This document shows positions 25,850 to 34,409 of a DNA stretch of 64,000 nt, piece by piece. The DNA is from Candidatus Raymondbacteria bacterium RIFOXYA2_FULL_49_16 (GTDB taxonomy: Bacteria; Fibrobacterota; OXYB2-FULL-49-7; XYB2-FULL-49-35). The translations under genes were made by a program, and so were the position numbers. The notes below the pieces were generated by a model. The model searched no databases. It saw only the letters and a list, made by a program, of their open reading frames with translations, and was not told where the DNA came from. The stretch covers positions 29,866 through 93,865 of the forward strand of contig MFYT01000015.1 of NCBI GenBank assembly GCA_001789205.1. Direction: 5' to 3'. Position 1 is the first letter of the stretch; the number at the start of each line of letters is the position of its first letter.

Positions 25850-27788
25850 GTTTCAATCCACGCGCCCCGTGCGGGGCGCGACGTACGGAAAAGGCCGTGC
25901 AGACTGCGCGGGGCTTCGGTTTCAATCCACGCGCCCCGTGCGGGGCGCGACATTGTCAGTGTCGGACTTCCCCCTCCCCTGTTGTTGTTTCAATCCACGC
26001 GCCCCGTGCGGGGCGCGACATCCAATAGCCGTCCACTTCTTAACAAATTCCGGGTTTCAATCCACGCGCCCCGTGCGGGGCGCGACCCCCATCCAGTTTC
26101 GATTGAACCAGATAGAGGAACAGTTTCAATCCACGCGCCCCGTGCGGGGCGCGACCGGTATTGTCTGTCGTACCACTGGCCGCCGCTGAGTTTCAATCCA
26201 CGCGCCCCGTGCGGGGCGCGACTCCGTATGCGGCAACGACATTCCCTGGCTATGGTGGTTTCAATCCACGCGCCCCGTGCGGGGCGCGACATACTCTGTC
26301 ATATCACGTTCCAGCGCTCCCATGCGTTTCAATCCACGCGCCCCGTGCGGGGCGCGACTAAAATCACTAATAAATTTTTCCGCAAGGATGTAGTTTCAAT
26401 CCACGCGCCCCGTGCGGGGCGCGACGAGCGGGAGCAGGATCTGGAGCGGGAGCAAATAAAGGTTTCAATCCACGCGCCCCGTGCGGGGCGCGACCAGAAT
26501 TGTGTAACTCTCAACCATACCGAGCTGTTTCAATCCACGCGCCCCGTGCGGGGCGCGACTTCCTGATTTGTAGTTACCATTACACGTATCTCGCAGGTTT
26601 CAATCCACGCGCCCCGTGCGGGGCGCGACCGGATCGTTGGGTAAATCTATTGATGAGTCAATATCTGTTTCAATCCACGCGCCCCGTGCGGGGCGCGACT
26701 GCAGCGTTGTATAATGTCATCAAACATCTATCGCCAGTTTCAATCCACGCGCCCCGTGCGGGGCGCGACTTAAGCGGGTCGCTGTATTCATGCGGTTGCG
26801 GTGTTTCAATCCACGCGCCCCGTGCGGGGCGCGACTGCAATAACATCGCCGGATATGCCTATTTTTGGGTTTCAATCCACGCGCCCCGTGCGGGGCGCGA
26901 CTACCGGCACAGGGGAAAGCAGTTGTAACATCACGGGTTTCAATCCACGCGCCCCGTGCGGGGCGCGACCATGAACCAGTGCTGCTGCCCAATAGCGCGG
27001 ATGGTTTCAATCCACGCGCCCCGTGCGGGGCGCGACTGGCGGTCTTAACTGGTTTATATCCATCGGTAGCTTGTTTCAATCCACGCGCCCCGTGCGGGGC
27101 GCGACGTTATAATTTATGATTCTGTTTCAACGGAAAATAGAGTTTCAATCCACGCGCCCCGTGCGGGGCGCGACCTGATGCCTGATCTGTCCATGCCGAT
27201 ACACGGTTGGTTTCAATCCACGCGCCCCGTGCGGGGCGCGACATCCGATAAGGCAATACACCCGCATGCTCTGACGAGTGTTTCAATCCACGCGCCCCGT
27301 GCGGGGCGCGACCCAAGATGATCCGCTGATAGCCTGGCCGTTGATAACGTTTCAATCCACGCGCCCCGTGCGGGGCGCGACAGCACAATAGTACCAGTTG
27401 TTTATACCACAAAAACTGTTTCAATCCACGCGCCCCGTGCGGGGCGCGACCTTTTTTTATTGAGTACACATAAACCTCCTATTTCAGTTTCAATCCACGC
27501 GCCCCGTGCGGGGCGCGACCAAACATTAAAGACATTGGCTTTGGTATCAATTGGTTTCAATCCACGCGCCCCGTGCGGGGCGCGACGCCTCTGAGGCCGG
27601 ACACGTCGCCACTGAGGCCGGTTTCAATCCACGCGCCCCGTGCGGGGCGCGACTTGACGCACTATCATGCGCTTTTCCGGCACCATGCTGTTTCAATCCA
27701 CGCGCCCCGTGCGGGGCGCGACACGCGTATCCCTTCGGCTTTGAGCATAGGAATTGTTTCAATCCACGCGCCCCGTGCGGGGCGCGAC
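25850..27788 (-). CRISPR. Type I-C CRISPR array, 29 identical 33-bp repeats and 28 spacers
   Basis: On the plus strand the repeat is GTTTCAATCCACGCGCCC followed by CGTGCGGGGCGCGAC; the reverse strand GTCGC..GATTGAAAC is the normal type I-C direction, with an inner GCGCCCC/GGGGCGC stem. I counted 29 copies with starts from 25850 to 27756, all alike by eye, and 28 spacers of 32-37 bp. The newest spacers should lie at the high-coordinate end, next to cas2 and the leader. The many ORF-track proteins with the PRAPCGAR or RPARGAWIET motif are translations of repeats. The spacer at 27587-27620 contains CTGAGGCCG twice. Confidence 0.98.
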
Positions 27789-27966
27789 AGTACCTACAAT
27801 AACAAAATAAAAATCAACCAGTTGCAAGACCGTTTCCGCGAACCTATACCGAACAGACAAAAAAATAATACCCTTTAGCGCCCCCATTCAAGGGAACGCA
27901 ATGTCAAAGAACAAATTACGCTTTTCGCGCACTGCACTGGAACAACATGTTCGCTTTAGGTTCGCG
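27789..27966 (-). promoter_or_regulatory. CRISPR leader region
   Basis: The 178-bp non-coding gap between the cas2 stop and the first repeat, AT-rich next to the array (minus strand reads TTGATTTTTATTTTGTTATTG close to the repeat). Its position at the cas2 side fits the leader, which carries the array promoter and the adaptation sites. Confidence 0.7.
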
Positions 27967-28257
27967 CTAAACAATTAGCGGCCCCTCCTGGTCTATAACT
28001 TCCTTTGCGCCTTCGTGTTCAATACGATGGTTGTAATTATTACCGAGAAAATAAAATCTCAAGCTGTCTTCCTTGGGATTTATTTCATGTAATAATTGCG
28101 CTTTTATCGCTGCCCACTGGGCTGAATCGACAACACATTCAAACACAGAGAACTGAACGCGCTGGCCGTAATTTTCGCATACTTTCGCCACCCGCCGGAG
28201 TCGTTTCCTCCCTTTGGCCGTATCCGTCTTTACATCGTAACTGACAAGCACCATCAT
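27967..28257 (-). CDS. cas2: CRISPR-associated endonuclease Cas2
   Basis: A 96-residue Cas2 of the type I-C kind. MMVLVSYDVKTDTAKGRKRL holds the beta1 strand with the conserved Asp8, and RVQFSVFECVVD and DSLRFYFLG are typical ferredoxin-fold strands. Cas2 forms the dimer core of the Cas1-Cas2 spacer integrase. It is 2 bp after the cas1 stop and last in the cas operon before the leader. Confidence 0.96.
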   Translation of the reverse strand: MMVLVSYDVKTDTAKGRKRLRRVAKVCENYGQRVQFSVFECVVDSAQWAAIKAQLLHEINPKEDSLRFYFLGNNYNHRIEHEGAKEVIDQEGPLIV

Positions 28258-28259
28258 GG

Positions 28260-29291
28260 CTATTTCCAGAAAAAGGGTGGATATCCGTCCATATCGCCCC
28301 GAATGTGCCGCGCGAGAAGAAGGGCCTGCACAAAAGGAAGCAATCCTATCTCGACCTTCTCCTCTATGTATGGATGCATAATTTCCTCTTTTTTCCGTTC
28401 CTGGTACGCTACTATCACCTTCTTCCGTGTCTCATCGCTCATCATCACGCCGCCGGATTCTGTTGTTTTAAAACCCTTGCCGGTTATTTGCTGTAAGTTT
28501 ATGAGAGACAGCGCAAGCCGGTCGGCAAGCAGCGGCCGAAGCTCCTCCATGATGTCCAGTGCAAGGCTGGGCCTGCCAGGCCTGTCCTTATGGAGGAAAC
28601 CGACAGCTGGATCCAGCCCTACGGATTCCAACGCTGATACAACATCGTGGACGAGAAGAGTGTACAGAAATGATAGCAGGGCGTTCACGTTGTCTTTTGG
28701 CGGCCTGCGTGACCGCTCATGAAAGAAGAAGGAATCTTTCTGCGCGATTATGAGACTGTCAAAGACTCCGAAATAGGCGTTTGCCGCGTCTCCTTCAAGC
28801 CCGCGGATGCTTTCAAGGTTGTCCTGGCGTTCAAGAGCTTCAATGTGGTGCTTAAGGTACTCCGCGACCTTGCCCACGGTCTCCATGCCGGGTTTGCCTT
28901 GGTGGTCGCGAATCGCGCGAAGCAAAACCGTACGTGCATTGGAGAGTTTTCCAATAACGCATGCCCTTGCCATAACTACGCATGATTTTTCATCGTCTGC
29001 CCTACGATATTGTTCTCTGCGGAGCAGTACATTGCCGGAAACCGGACCTTCGACCCGCGCCAGGAAATGGCCATTCTCAGAGAGGAAACAAAGCCCCACA
29101 TTCCGTTCCCCGCAGAAACCCATGAGGAATGGACTGCATGAAACATTACCGAAACAGACTATGGCGCCGACCGTGTGGATGGGCACACGCAATCGCACTT
29201 CGCGGTCCACATTGACACAGACTGTCTCGCCCTCCTTGTTCAGGTACGCGCCCTGGGTGGTGACGTAGAGTGTGTTGAGGAGTTTTCTCAT
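28260..29291 (-). CDS. cas1: CRISPR-associated integrase Cas1 (type I-C)
   Basis: A 343-residue Cas1, the spacer integrase. The true start is MRKLLNTLYVTTQGAYL (ATG at 29291), the usual I-C N-terminus; the longer ORF-track form adds 43 residues from the overlapping transposase gene. GLEGDAANAYFG has the first catalytic Glu, GFLHKDRPGRPSLALDIMEELRP the catalytic His and Asp. Its ATG overlaps the stop of the RAYT gene by 4 bp (ATGA), so cas1 translation is coupled to the transposase gene and not to cas4 as in ordinary I-C operons. Confidence 0.96.
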   Translation of the reverse strand: MRKLLNTLYVTTQGAYLNKEGETVCVNVDREVRLRVPIHTVGAIVCFGNVSCSPFLMGFCGERNVGLCFLSENGHFLARVEGPVSGNVLLRREQYRRADDEKSCVVMARACVIGKLSNARTVLLRAIRDHQGKPGMETVGKVAEYLKHHIEALERQDNLESIRGLEGDAANAYFGVFDSLIIAQKDSFFFHERSRRPPKDNVNALLSFLYTLLVHDVVSALESVGLDPAVGFLHKDRPGRPSLALDIMEELRPLLADRLALSLINLQQITGKGFKTTESGGVMMSDETRKKVIVAYQERKKEEIMHPYIEEKVEIGLLPFVQALLLARHIRGDMDGYPPFFWK

Positions 29292-29926
29292 TCTGGTATT
29301 TCCAAGGTCTTGTGGATGACCTTTTCCATTAATTCCAAAGGATTTGTTCTGATATAGTTCCTGATGAAAAACAGGGAAATGTCGTTGCGGACAATGTGTT
29401 CGTAGAAATTGCGCTGCCATGAGAAATCATGGTGGCCGTTTTTCCTGCACCACAGGGTCACGGCGGATTTGTATGCGCGGATGATTGATCCCACGGATTT
29501 GGGTATAATATGTTGGTATTCGTGTTTGGTTTGGGGTCCGGGACGATGCCCATTTCCGGGCGTTTGTAGGGGTTCAAAATTTTGAACCCCTACGGGTGAA
29601 TGGATATGTTTGGTATTTTCATCATTGGGCGTGCCGGCATTGAATTTATTGCCATCGTGCAAAACCAGGATGCCATGTATATGGTTCGGCATAACCACAA
29701 ATTCATCCAGGGATGCATTGGGGTAATGGTTGGGTATTTCCATCCAATATTGATGCACAATTTTGCCGATCGTGGTCAATTTCATTTGCCCGTTCGGTGC
29801 GCATGCAAGGACGCATGGCGTGTTTTGCGTACAGATGGTGATATAATAGGTTCCCGGACGCGAATAGTCGTATCCCTTGAGCCGAATTGACCGTCTGTGA
29901 TGGAGTTCGGAGTTTGATTTTTCCAT
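29288..29926 (-). CDS. REP-associated tyrosine transposase (RAYT, Y1/HUH type) embedded between cas4 and cas1
   Basis: A 212-residue Y1 transposase-fold protein. RSIRLKGYDYSRPGTYYITICT is the RAYT N-terminus, FVVMPNHIHGIL carries the HUH pair (His82, His84), SVGSIIRAYKSAVT is the conserved helix, and WQRNFYEHIVR holds the likely catalytic Tyr175. All key residues are present, so it looks intact. The start lies 2 bp after cas4 and the stop overlaps cas1 by 4 bp, which means it is built into the operon. RAYTs cut single-stranded hairpin DNA. A role in CRISPR adaptation is possible, but a harmless insertion at a gene border would look similar. Residues 112-121 are encoded by a perfect 28-bp palindrome. 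Confidence 0.92.
   Translation of the reverse strand: MEKSNSELHHRRSIRLKGYDYSRPGTYYITICTQNTPCVLACAPNGQMKLTTIGKIVHQYWMEIPNHYPNASLDEFVVMPNHIHGILVLHDGNKFNAGTPNDENTKHIHSPVGVQNFEPLQTPGNGHRPGPQTKHEYQHIIPKSVGSIIRAYKSAVTLWCRKNGHHDFSWQRNFYEHIVRNDISLFFIRNYIRTNPLELMEKVIHKTLEIPE
29566..29593. repeat. Perfect 28-bp palindrome inside the cas-linked RAYT gene
   Basis: GTAGGGGTTCAAAA is followed at once by its reverse complement TTTTGAACCCCTAC. Reading frame is kept (residues VGVQNFEPLQ on the minus strand). It starts with GTAG, the foot that RAYTs recognise in enterobacterial REP sequences, and shares GTAGGGG with the palindromes near the second RAYT, though its inner arm differs. Confidence 0.85.
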
Positions 29927-29928
29927 GT

Positions 29929-30579
29929 TTATTTCGATATTTCTTTCACGTATTCGATGGCCGATTTATTCCCTCCGGCCGTGTCGGGCAGGCAATATTC
30001 CACAAGGGAACATTTCTCACATTTTAGGGTCTTAACCGCGGTGGGCGTGGTTCCTTTTTTCATCAGGGCATGAAGTTGCCTTGCCGCCGACTCGGTTTCC
30101 TGCCTTAAAGCTTCAGAAAACACCACTTCAAGCCTGCGGTGGGTTTTGCCGTAGTAGATCGCCCCTTGGGGAATGGTGATGTTCAGCATTTCTTCAAGGC
30201 AAAGGGCTTGTGCGCAAAGCTGGACAAGGTCGCAATCGTCTATTTTCGGTTTTCCGCGTTTGTACTCGATCGGATAGGGCTGTTGTGCGCCATTGGCCTG
30301 TTTGTGGAATTCGACGGCATCAGCCTTGCCGATAAGTCCCAATTTGCAACTGCGTATTGAAAGGCCACGGGCGATTGTGATGCCTGGGCGTGTTTCATCC
30401 CCGGCATCATGCACTTTTTCGTGGAGCAGATGGCCCTCGACAGTAAGGCGGTTCTCTGCCCAGATTCTTTCAATGTGGATAAGGGCGCATTGACGCTCGC
30501 AGAACTGAATGTGCTGGAGCGCGGAAATTGGAAGTAGTTCAGATTCCTGGAATAAGTTTCTTTGCTTGATAGTATTCAT
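29929..30579 (-). CDS. cas4: CRISPR-associated exonuclease Cas4 (type I-C)
   Basis: A 216-residue RecB-family nuclease with a [4Fe-4S] cluster, which trims and PAM-selects prespacers with Cas1-Cas2. LPISALQHIQFCERQCALIHIERIWAENRLTVEG is the I-C start with the first cluster Cys27; LLHEKVH, GKADAVEF and IEYKRGKPK hold the nuclease His, Asp and Glu-x-Lys; CEKCSLVEYC gives the remaining cluster cysteines. It is full length. Upstream, where cas7 is normally found, a hicBA pair lies in the opposite direction, so cas4 needs its own promoter in the 44-bp gap to hicB or read-through antisense to hicBA. Confidence 0.95.
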   Translation of the reverse strand: MNTIKQRNLFQESELLPISALQHIQFCERQCALIHIERIWAENRLTVEGHLLHEKVHDAGDETRPGITIARGLSIRSCKLGLIGKADAVEFHKQANGAQQPYPIEYKRGKPKIDDCDLVQLCAQALCLEEMLNITIPQGAIYYGKTHRRLEVVFSEALRQETESAARQLHALMKKGTTPTAVKTLKCEKCSLVEYCLPDTAGGNKSAIEYVKEISK

Positions 30580-30623
30580 GGATAATTGTAATATTATTAA
30601 AGACCCTTAGCTGGAGAAAACTT

Positions 30624-30851
30624 ATGAAGACATATAATCTGAATACGATTATCGAAAAAGATGAATTTGGGTATTATGCTTATTGCCCTGAGCTTGATGG
30701 ATGTTGCACCCAAGGCAAGACTCTTGATGAGACCATGAAAAACATCAGGGAGGCTATGTCCCTTTATCTTGAGACCCTGTCCCCCAGGGAGAGAAGCGCT
30801 CTTGTCCATCGTGAGATCATGACCTCTAATCTTGAGGTTTCGGTTGCCTAA
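30624..30851 (+). CDS. hicB: HicB-type antitoxin
   Basis: A 75-residue HicB antitoxin with the partial RNase H fold: YNLNTIIEKDEFGYYAYCPELDGCCTQGKTLDETMKNIREAM is the standard pattern. The short C-terminus (RERSALVHREIMTS) is small for a DNA-binding domain, as in one subclass of short HicB. GGAGA precedes the ATG. It is transcribed against the cas operon, between cas4 and cas7, and overlaps hicA by 20 bp with antitoxin first. Confidence 0.9.
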   Translation: MKTYNLNTIIEKDEFGYYAYCPELDGCCTQGKTLDETMKNIREAMSLYLETLSPRERSALVHREIMTSNLEVSVA

Positions 30852-31044
30852 GTCTCCACGCATTACCGCCTCTGAGGCAGAGAAGCTCCTGTTAAAAAGC
30901 GGTTTTGAGCTTCTGCGAAGCAGAGGCAGCCATCGAATATATTTTAAGAACAACATCCGCATGGTTGTTCCGTTCCATGCGGGTGCCGTGCTTCATCCTA
31001 AAATTGTCAAACAACTCGAACGCGCCATAGAAATCGCCGGGTAA
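30832..31044 (+). CDS. hicA: HicA-type mRNA interferase toxin
   Basis: A protein of up to 70 residues with the dsRBD-like HicA fold. ITASEAEKLLLKSGFELLRSRGSHRIYFKN carries the active-site His in GSHR, and VVPFHAG..LHPKIVKQLERAI completes the family pattern. The start is TTG at 30832 or the TTG at 30844; no ATG exists, so low translation of the toxin from the hicB overlap is likely. It ends 9 bp from the converging cas7 stop. Confidence 0.9.
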   Translation: MRFRLPKSPRITASEAEKLLLKSGFELLRSRGSHRIYFKNNIRMVVPFHAGAVLHPKIVKQLERAIEIAG

Positions 31045-31053
31045 GGGCGCGTT

Positions 31054-31920
31054 TTACAGCATTTCCAACAATTCCACGCCCTGTGGAACCTTGGCCTTTT
31101 CCAGGGTCACCTTGTAGTCGGTGAATTCGCGGGCGGGTTTGGCTGGGTCCGTGGCACGCTCTACTTTTACAAGGTCGAATAGGTTTTGCGCAGGGGCATT
31201 TCCGAATTCAGACCCATGTTTGAAAACTATCAGTTTTCTGGTCCCCATAAGACCACGCGCGGCAGAACGATCATGATCGAACATGGTCTTAAGTGCATCC
31301 CACAGAAGTTTGAGATCCTCTTCAGAAAAACCGGTCTGTTTTGCAAGAGGAGCCGATATAAAACCATGGGAAAGGTAGAGACCATATGGGATAGTGAATT
31401 TACGGCCCATTGTTCTATTATCGCCAGACTGTTTTTCTGATTCTGCCACCGTTGCAACGGCCATGCGTGTGATTGAATGTTCCGAAGTAACAACACGCTC
31501 AATAGACCGACCGAATGTTAACTGCACCGGCCCACGAACCTGACCAGCATTCTTTCCAGTGCTCATAACGGCACCAAAAGTTCTAATATCAAAAAAGTTC
31601 TCGCACATCCATTTACGTGCCTCTTCTGTTTTCTCGCTCCCTTTTTCTTTAATTTTTACCTTTTCCTGCTCATGTGCTTGATCGATAAGATTGTTTAGAA
31701 TGGCCTTTTCCTTAATAAAAATATCGAATGGTTTTTTTCCCTCTTTTATCATCTGTACAAAGTTTCTGACTTTTCGTTTAAGACAAACATCTGTCACAAG
31801 CCCCATGCCAGTTTCAGCGTCCACCCTGGGCATATTACCTGCATCGGGGTCACCATTGGGGTTGCCGTCCTTAACATCGAACAGCAGCACGAAATCGTAA
31901 CGATTAGCAACGGAACTCAT
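31054..31920 (-). CDS. cas7: Type I-C Cascade backbone protein Cas7 (Csd2)
   Basis: A 288-residue Cas7 that forms the helical backbone on the cr[36 protein letters not shown] is the diagnostic Csd2 start (DGNPNGDPD), [25 protein letters not shown] follows, and [11 protein letters not shown] is typical of the late part. Its start codon overlaps the cas8c stop. In most I-C operons cas4 follows directly, but here hicBA intervenes. Confidence 0.96.
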   Translation of the reverse strand: MSSVANRYDFVLLFDVKDGNPNGDPDAGNMPRVDAETGMGLVTDVCLKRKVRNFVQMIKEGKKPFDIFIKEKAILNNLIDQAHEQEKVKIKEKGSEKTEEARKWMCENFFDIRTFGAVMSTGKNAGQVRGPVQLTFGRSIERVVTSEHSITRMAVATVAESEKQSGDNRTMGRKFTIPYGLYLSHGFISAPLAKQTGFSEEDLKLLWDALKTMFDHDRSAARGLMGTRKLIVFKHGSEFGNAPAQNLFDLVKVERATDPAKPAREFTDYKVTLEKAKVPQGVELLEML

Positions 31921-33737
31921 TATTCTTCTCCTTCTTTTGAGGTTTTTTGGTAAAATTTCTGGGTTTGGTGATAGTAGCCAATTGAGAAACGACCTTGGTC
32001 GTCCAATGTGAGATGAGCCGGAAAGTCGGTGATACCGTCCATAATTTCGGTGATCATTTTTTCAAAGTTAACGGCGCGTCCTTTGTTTTCAAGTTTTGCC
32101 ACATGATGGTTTTTCATTCTCATGAGGATAGAAAAAACCGTTACAGGCGTTCCTGATGCTGCGCCGTAATACCGATCTCGGATTGTAGCGTTCAGCCCGG
32201 GGTGCGATTCTGCTTGGATTTTTTCCAGCACGGCAAATAGGCGGCCAAGCCTATAACCGGAATTTTTATTCGATTCATCGAGTGCCATTTTGAGCTCCTC
32301 CTTTATGGTTGGGTTTGAATATCGGATCTTTCGATTTATACAAGCCTTGATAATAGTAAACCGAAGTTGATCGATCCATAATCTGGAACCATGCTGTTTA
32401 TCACCATGTGGTGGGATGCTTCCTTCGGCTTTTATTCTTCGTAATGCATGACCAAATAGTGTATCTGGATACGGAAGGTTTTTCAGGATTGCATTCAGTG
32501 TGTCACCACTCAAATTTGGTGCAATATCTTCATAGTTTCCGTATGGATGTTTTCCACTCGTCCTGGTTATAGCTTTTAATAGACCTTGTAAAGAAGGGTA
32601 CTCGTTATGTCTTTGTGAACCTTCCAAGGTAAAGTCATCAAAATGCTGTTTGATATTATCCGCCAGTTCCCGAACAGTCAAAACTTGCCAAAAACGGACA
32701 GATATACGGGCTGCGTTCGGAGTAAGACCAAGAATGTAGAACAAGTTTTTATCTCGATCGTTTGTGCTGAATGAGCCCGTTTTCACGGACTGGTAGAGAT
32801 TATGAACAGCTTCCGTATTGCGATTTGTGTCGTCTTTCTGGGGTTCACCGAAGATGTCGAGAAGTTGATTTTCAAGATCATCAGGTTTTTTTGACCAGAA
32901 CAAGATTGTGTCTTCGCCGATTGGTAACCTTTGCCTTGATCCGAGCAAATGGTTTAACGCCATCCCATATGCACCAGCTGCAGGAATGGATATCGGCGCA
33001 TTATAGCTCTGTTCCTTCCCGTATGAATCGTAGCCACAGTTTTTTTGGAAAGAGACTATTTTTGCATTACTTTTGCTCTTTTTTGATGGTAAGGGTGAAG
33101 TAGGTTGGAGACGTGCTATTTTTGAATGATTTCCGGTGAGAATACAATGGGAGAAATACTCTGTGGTAGGGCTTTTATCATCATTTAATGTTTCTGTCAT
33201 CACTGATGCTTGAACATACTCAAACAATAATGGGTTTTCACCAACCGTTTTGCTATTCCCTGCCACGCGAAAGCTTATATTGCAACCGGGGATTCTGATT
33301 GCCTCTTGCCAGTTGGGGTGACTAATAATCTGTGGAAAACTTTCACTATTGATAAAAGTTAATACGGCTGAGAATTCTATCTCTTTTGGAAACGCAGTTA
33401 CAACTTTCTCTGTTTCTGAAACGAACGATTTGTGTTGATTGTTTGCACGTTCTTTTGCTTCCGAGGTGTCTTCTTTGGGATGCCCAAGTACATAACCAAT
33501 GTGATCCCACATAATATTAGCAGTCTGCCAGGCATTTTTACCAGATCGTTCTTTACCCATAGGTATTTTGAATTGTTTTGCTCGGGGTCGAATACCTTGA
33601 TTTTCTCTGGTATCCTCAAGGTTGATGAACTTACCGGATCCATCTATCACAATAATGAAAGGAATTTCTTGGTTATCAAAACCAATGGGGGGCAATTCTT
33701 TTCTTTGATAATATTCCATTAGAGCATTGAGTATCAT
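31920..33737 (-). CDS. cas8c: Type I-C Cascade large subunit Cas8c (Csd1)
   Basis: A 605-residue Cas8c/Csd1, the subunit that recognises the PAM and helps recruit Cas3. [38 protein letters not shown] is the Csd1 start, [20 protein letters not shown] and [19 protein letters not shown] lie in the middle, and [14 protein letters not shown] and [15 protein letters not shown] are the typical end. Length is normal. It overlaps cas5 by 4 bp and cas7 by 1 bp, as in canonical operons. Confidence 0.96.
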   Translation of the reverse strand: MILNALMEYYQRKELPPIGFDNQEIPFIIVIDGSGKFINLEDTRENQGIRPRAKQFKIPMGKERSGKNAWQTANIMWDHIGYVLGHPKEDTSEAKERANNQHKSFVSETEKVVTAFPKEIEFSAVLTFINSESFPQIISHPNWQEAIRIPGCNISFRVAGNSKTVGENPLLFEYVQASVMTETLNDDKSPTTEYFSHCILTGNHSKIARLQPTSPLPSKKSKSNAKIVSFQKNCGYDSYGKEQSYNAPISIPAAGAYGMALNHLLGSRQRLPIGEDTILFWSKKPDDLENQLLDIFGEPQKDDTNRNTEAVHNLYQSVKTGSFSTNDRDKNLFYILGLTPNAARISVRFWQVLTVRELADNIKQHFDDFTLEGSQRHNEYPSLQGLLKAITRTSGKHPYGNYEDIAPNLSGDTLNAILKNLPYPDTLFGHALRRIKAEGSIPPHGDKQHGSRLWIDQLRFTIIKACINRKIRYSNPTIKEELKMALDESNKNSGYRLGRLFAVLEKIQAESHPGLNATIRDRYYGAASGTPVTVFSILMRMKNHHVAKLENKGRAVNFEKMITEIMDGITDFPAHLTLDDQGRFSIGYYHQTQKFYQKTSKEGEE

Positions 33738-34399
33738 CCTCGTACCTCCTCACTTTTCCAATCCGGCACCAGAATGATGCCCTGTTTCATGACAGGCCTG
33801 TAAATCCGTGGGCTGCATTTATCCGTGCAGCTATGGACATGACTTTCATCTTTGGAATTATCATGCCGGATATCATAGACCATCCAACCCAAATCCCTGT
33901 CTTCTGAAATAGCTTTTGGTTGGCTCTGATCTGGTTGAACAAGTTTAAAATCAACTGCAAACTCACGGGTTCCAAAATAGGGCCTATGGAAACATTGACC
34001 ATTTTCTGCACGCCGTTCGAACATGGCAGCGAATTTGGCCTCTGTATCTTCAGAACCCTTTTTATCGGTCATTTCAAAGTGTGCATGCAGACGGTAGGCC
34101 ACATCCTTGAGAATTAGGGCCGCCCGCTGCTGTCGTTCATCCTCAATAAAAATGCTTTCTTTATTCCGTGGTGAAGCGACTTTGCCAACTTCATTCCTTC
34201 GTACATTGGTCCATTTTATTGGTTTAAGAATCTCAATTTTATCCACCTGCCACCGAATGGCCGGTTTCCAAAGAATAGCTTCGAATATTGCCCGTGCGGC
34301 AGAAGGTGTTATTACATCGTAACTTACCCGCTCGACCTTCATTTCTGGCCGGGTAAAGCAGGCGTAATCACCCCAGACTTCAAGACAAAATCCCTTCAT
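33734..34399 (-). CDS. cas5c: Type I-C Cas5 (Cas5d), crRNA-processing Cascade subunit
   Basis: A 221-residue Cas5 with the RAMP fold. FCLEVWGDYACFTRPEMKVERVSYDVITPSAARAIFEAILWKPAIRW is the standard I-C N-terminus. In type I-C this subunit replaces Cas6 and cuts the pre-crRNA at the repeat hairpin, which fits the strong stem of the repeat here. The middle RQQRAALILKDVAYRLHAHF is conserved. It follows cas3 by 10 bp and overlaps cas8c by 4 bp. Confidence 0.95.
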   Translation of the reverse strand: MKGFCLEVWGDYACFTRPEMKVERVSYDVITPSAARAIFEAILWKPAIRWQVDKIEILKPIKWTNVRRNEVGKVASPRNKESIFIEDERQQRAALILKDVAYRLHAHFEMTDKKGSEDTEAKFAAMFERRAENGQCFHRPYFGTREFAVDFKLVQPDQSQPKAISEDRDLGWMVYDIRHDNSKDESHVHSCTDKCSPRIYRPVMKQGIILVPDWKSEEVRG

Positions 34400-34409
34400 A
34401 TCGCCTCCA

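Noticed and set aside
25695-27878. Series of ORFs on both strands with repeated PRAPCGAR, STRPVRGAT or RPARGAWIET motifs
   Set aside because: They are translations of the CRISPR repeats and spacers, not genes.
29292-29420. Longer cas1 start with 43 extra residues
   Set aside because: The extra part is out-of-frame translation of the RAYT gene; Cas1 homology begins at MRKLLNTLYVTT.
30597-30962. 121-residue minus-strand ORF across hicBA
   Set aside because: Antisense shadow of hicB and hicA.
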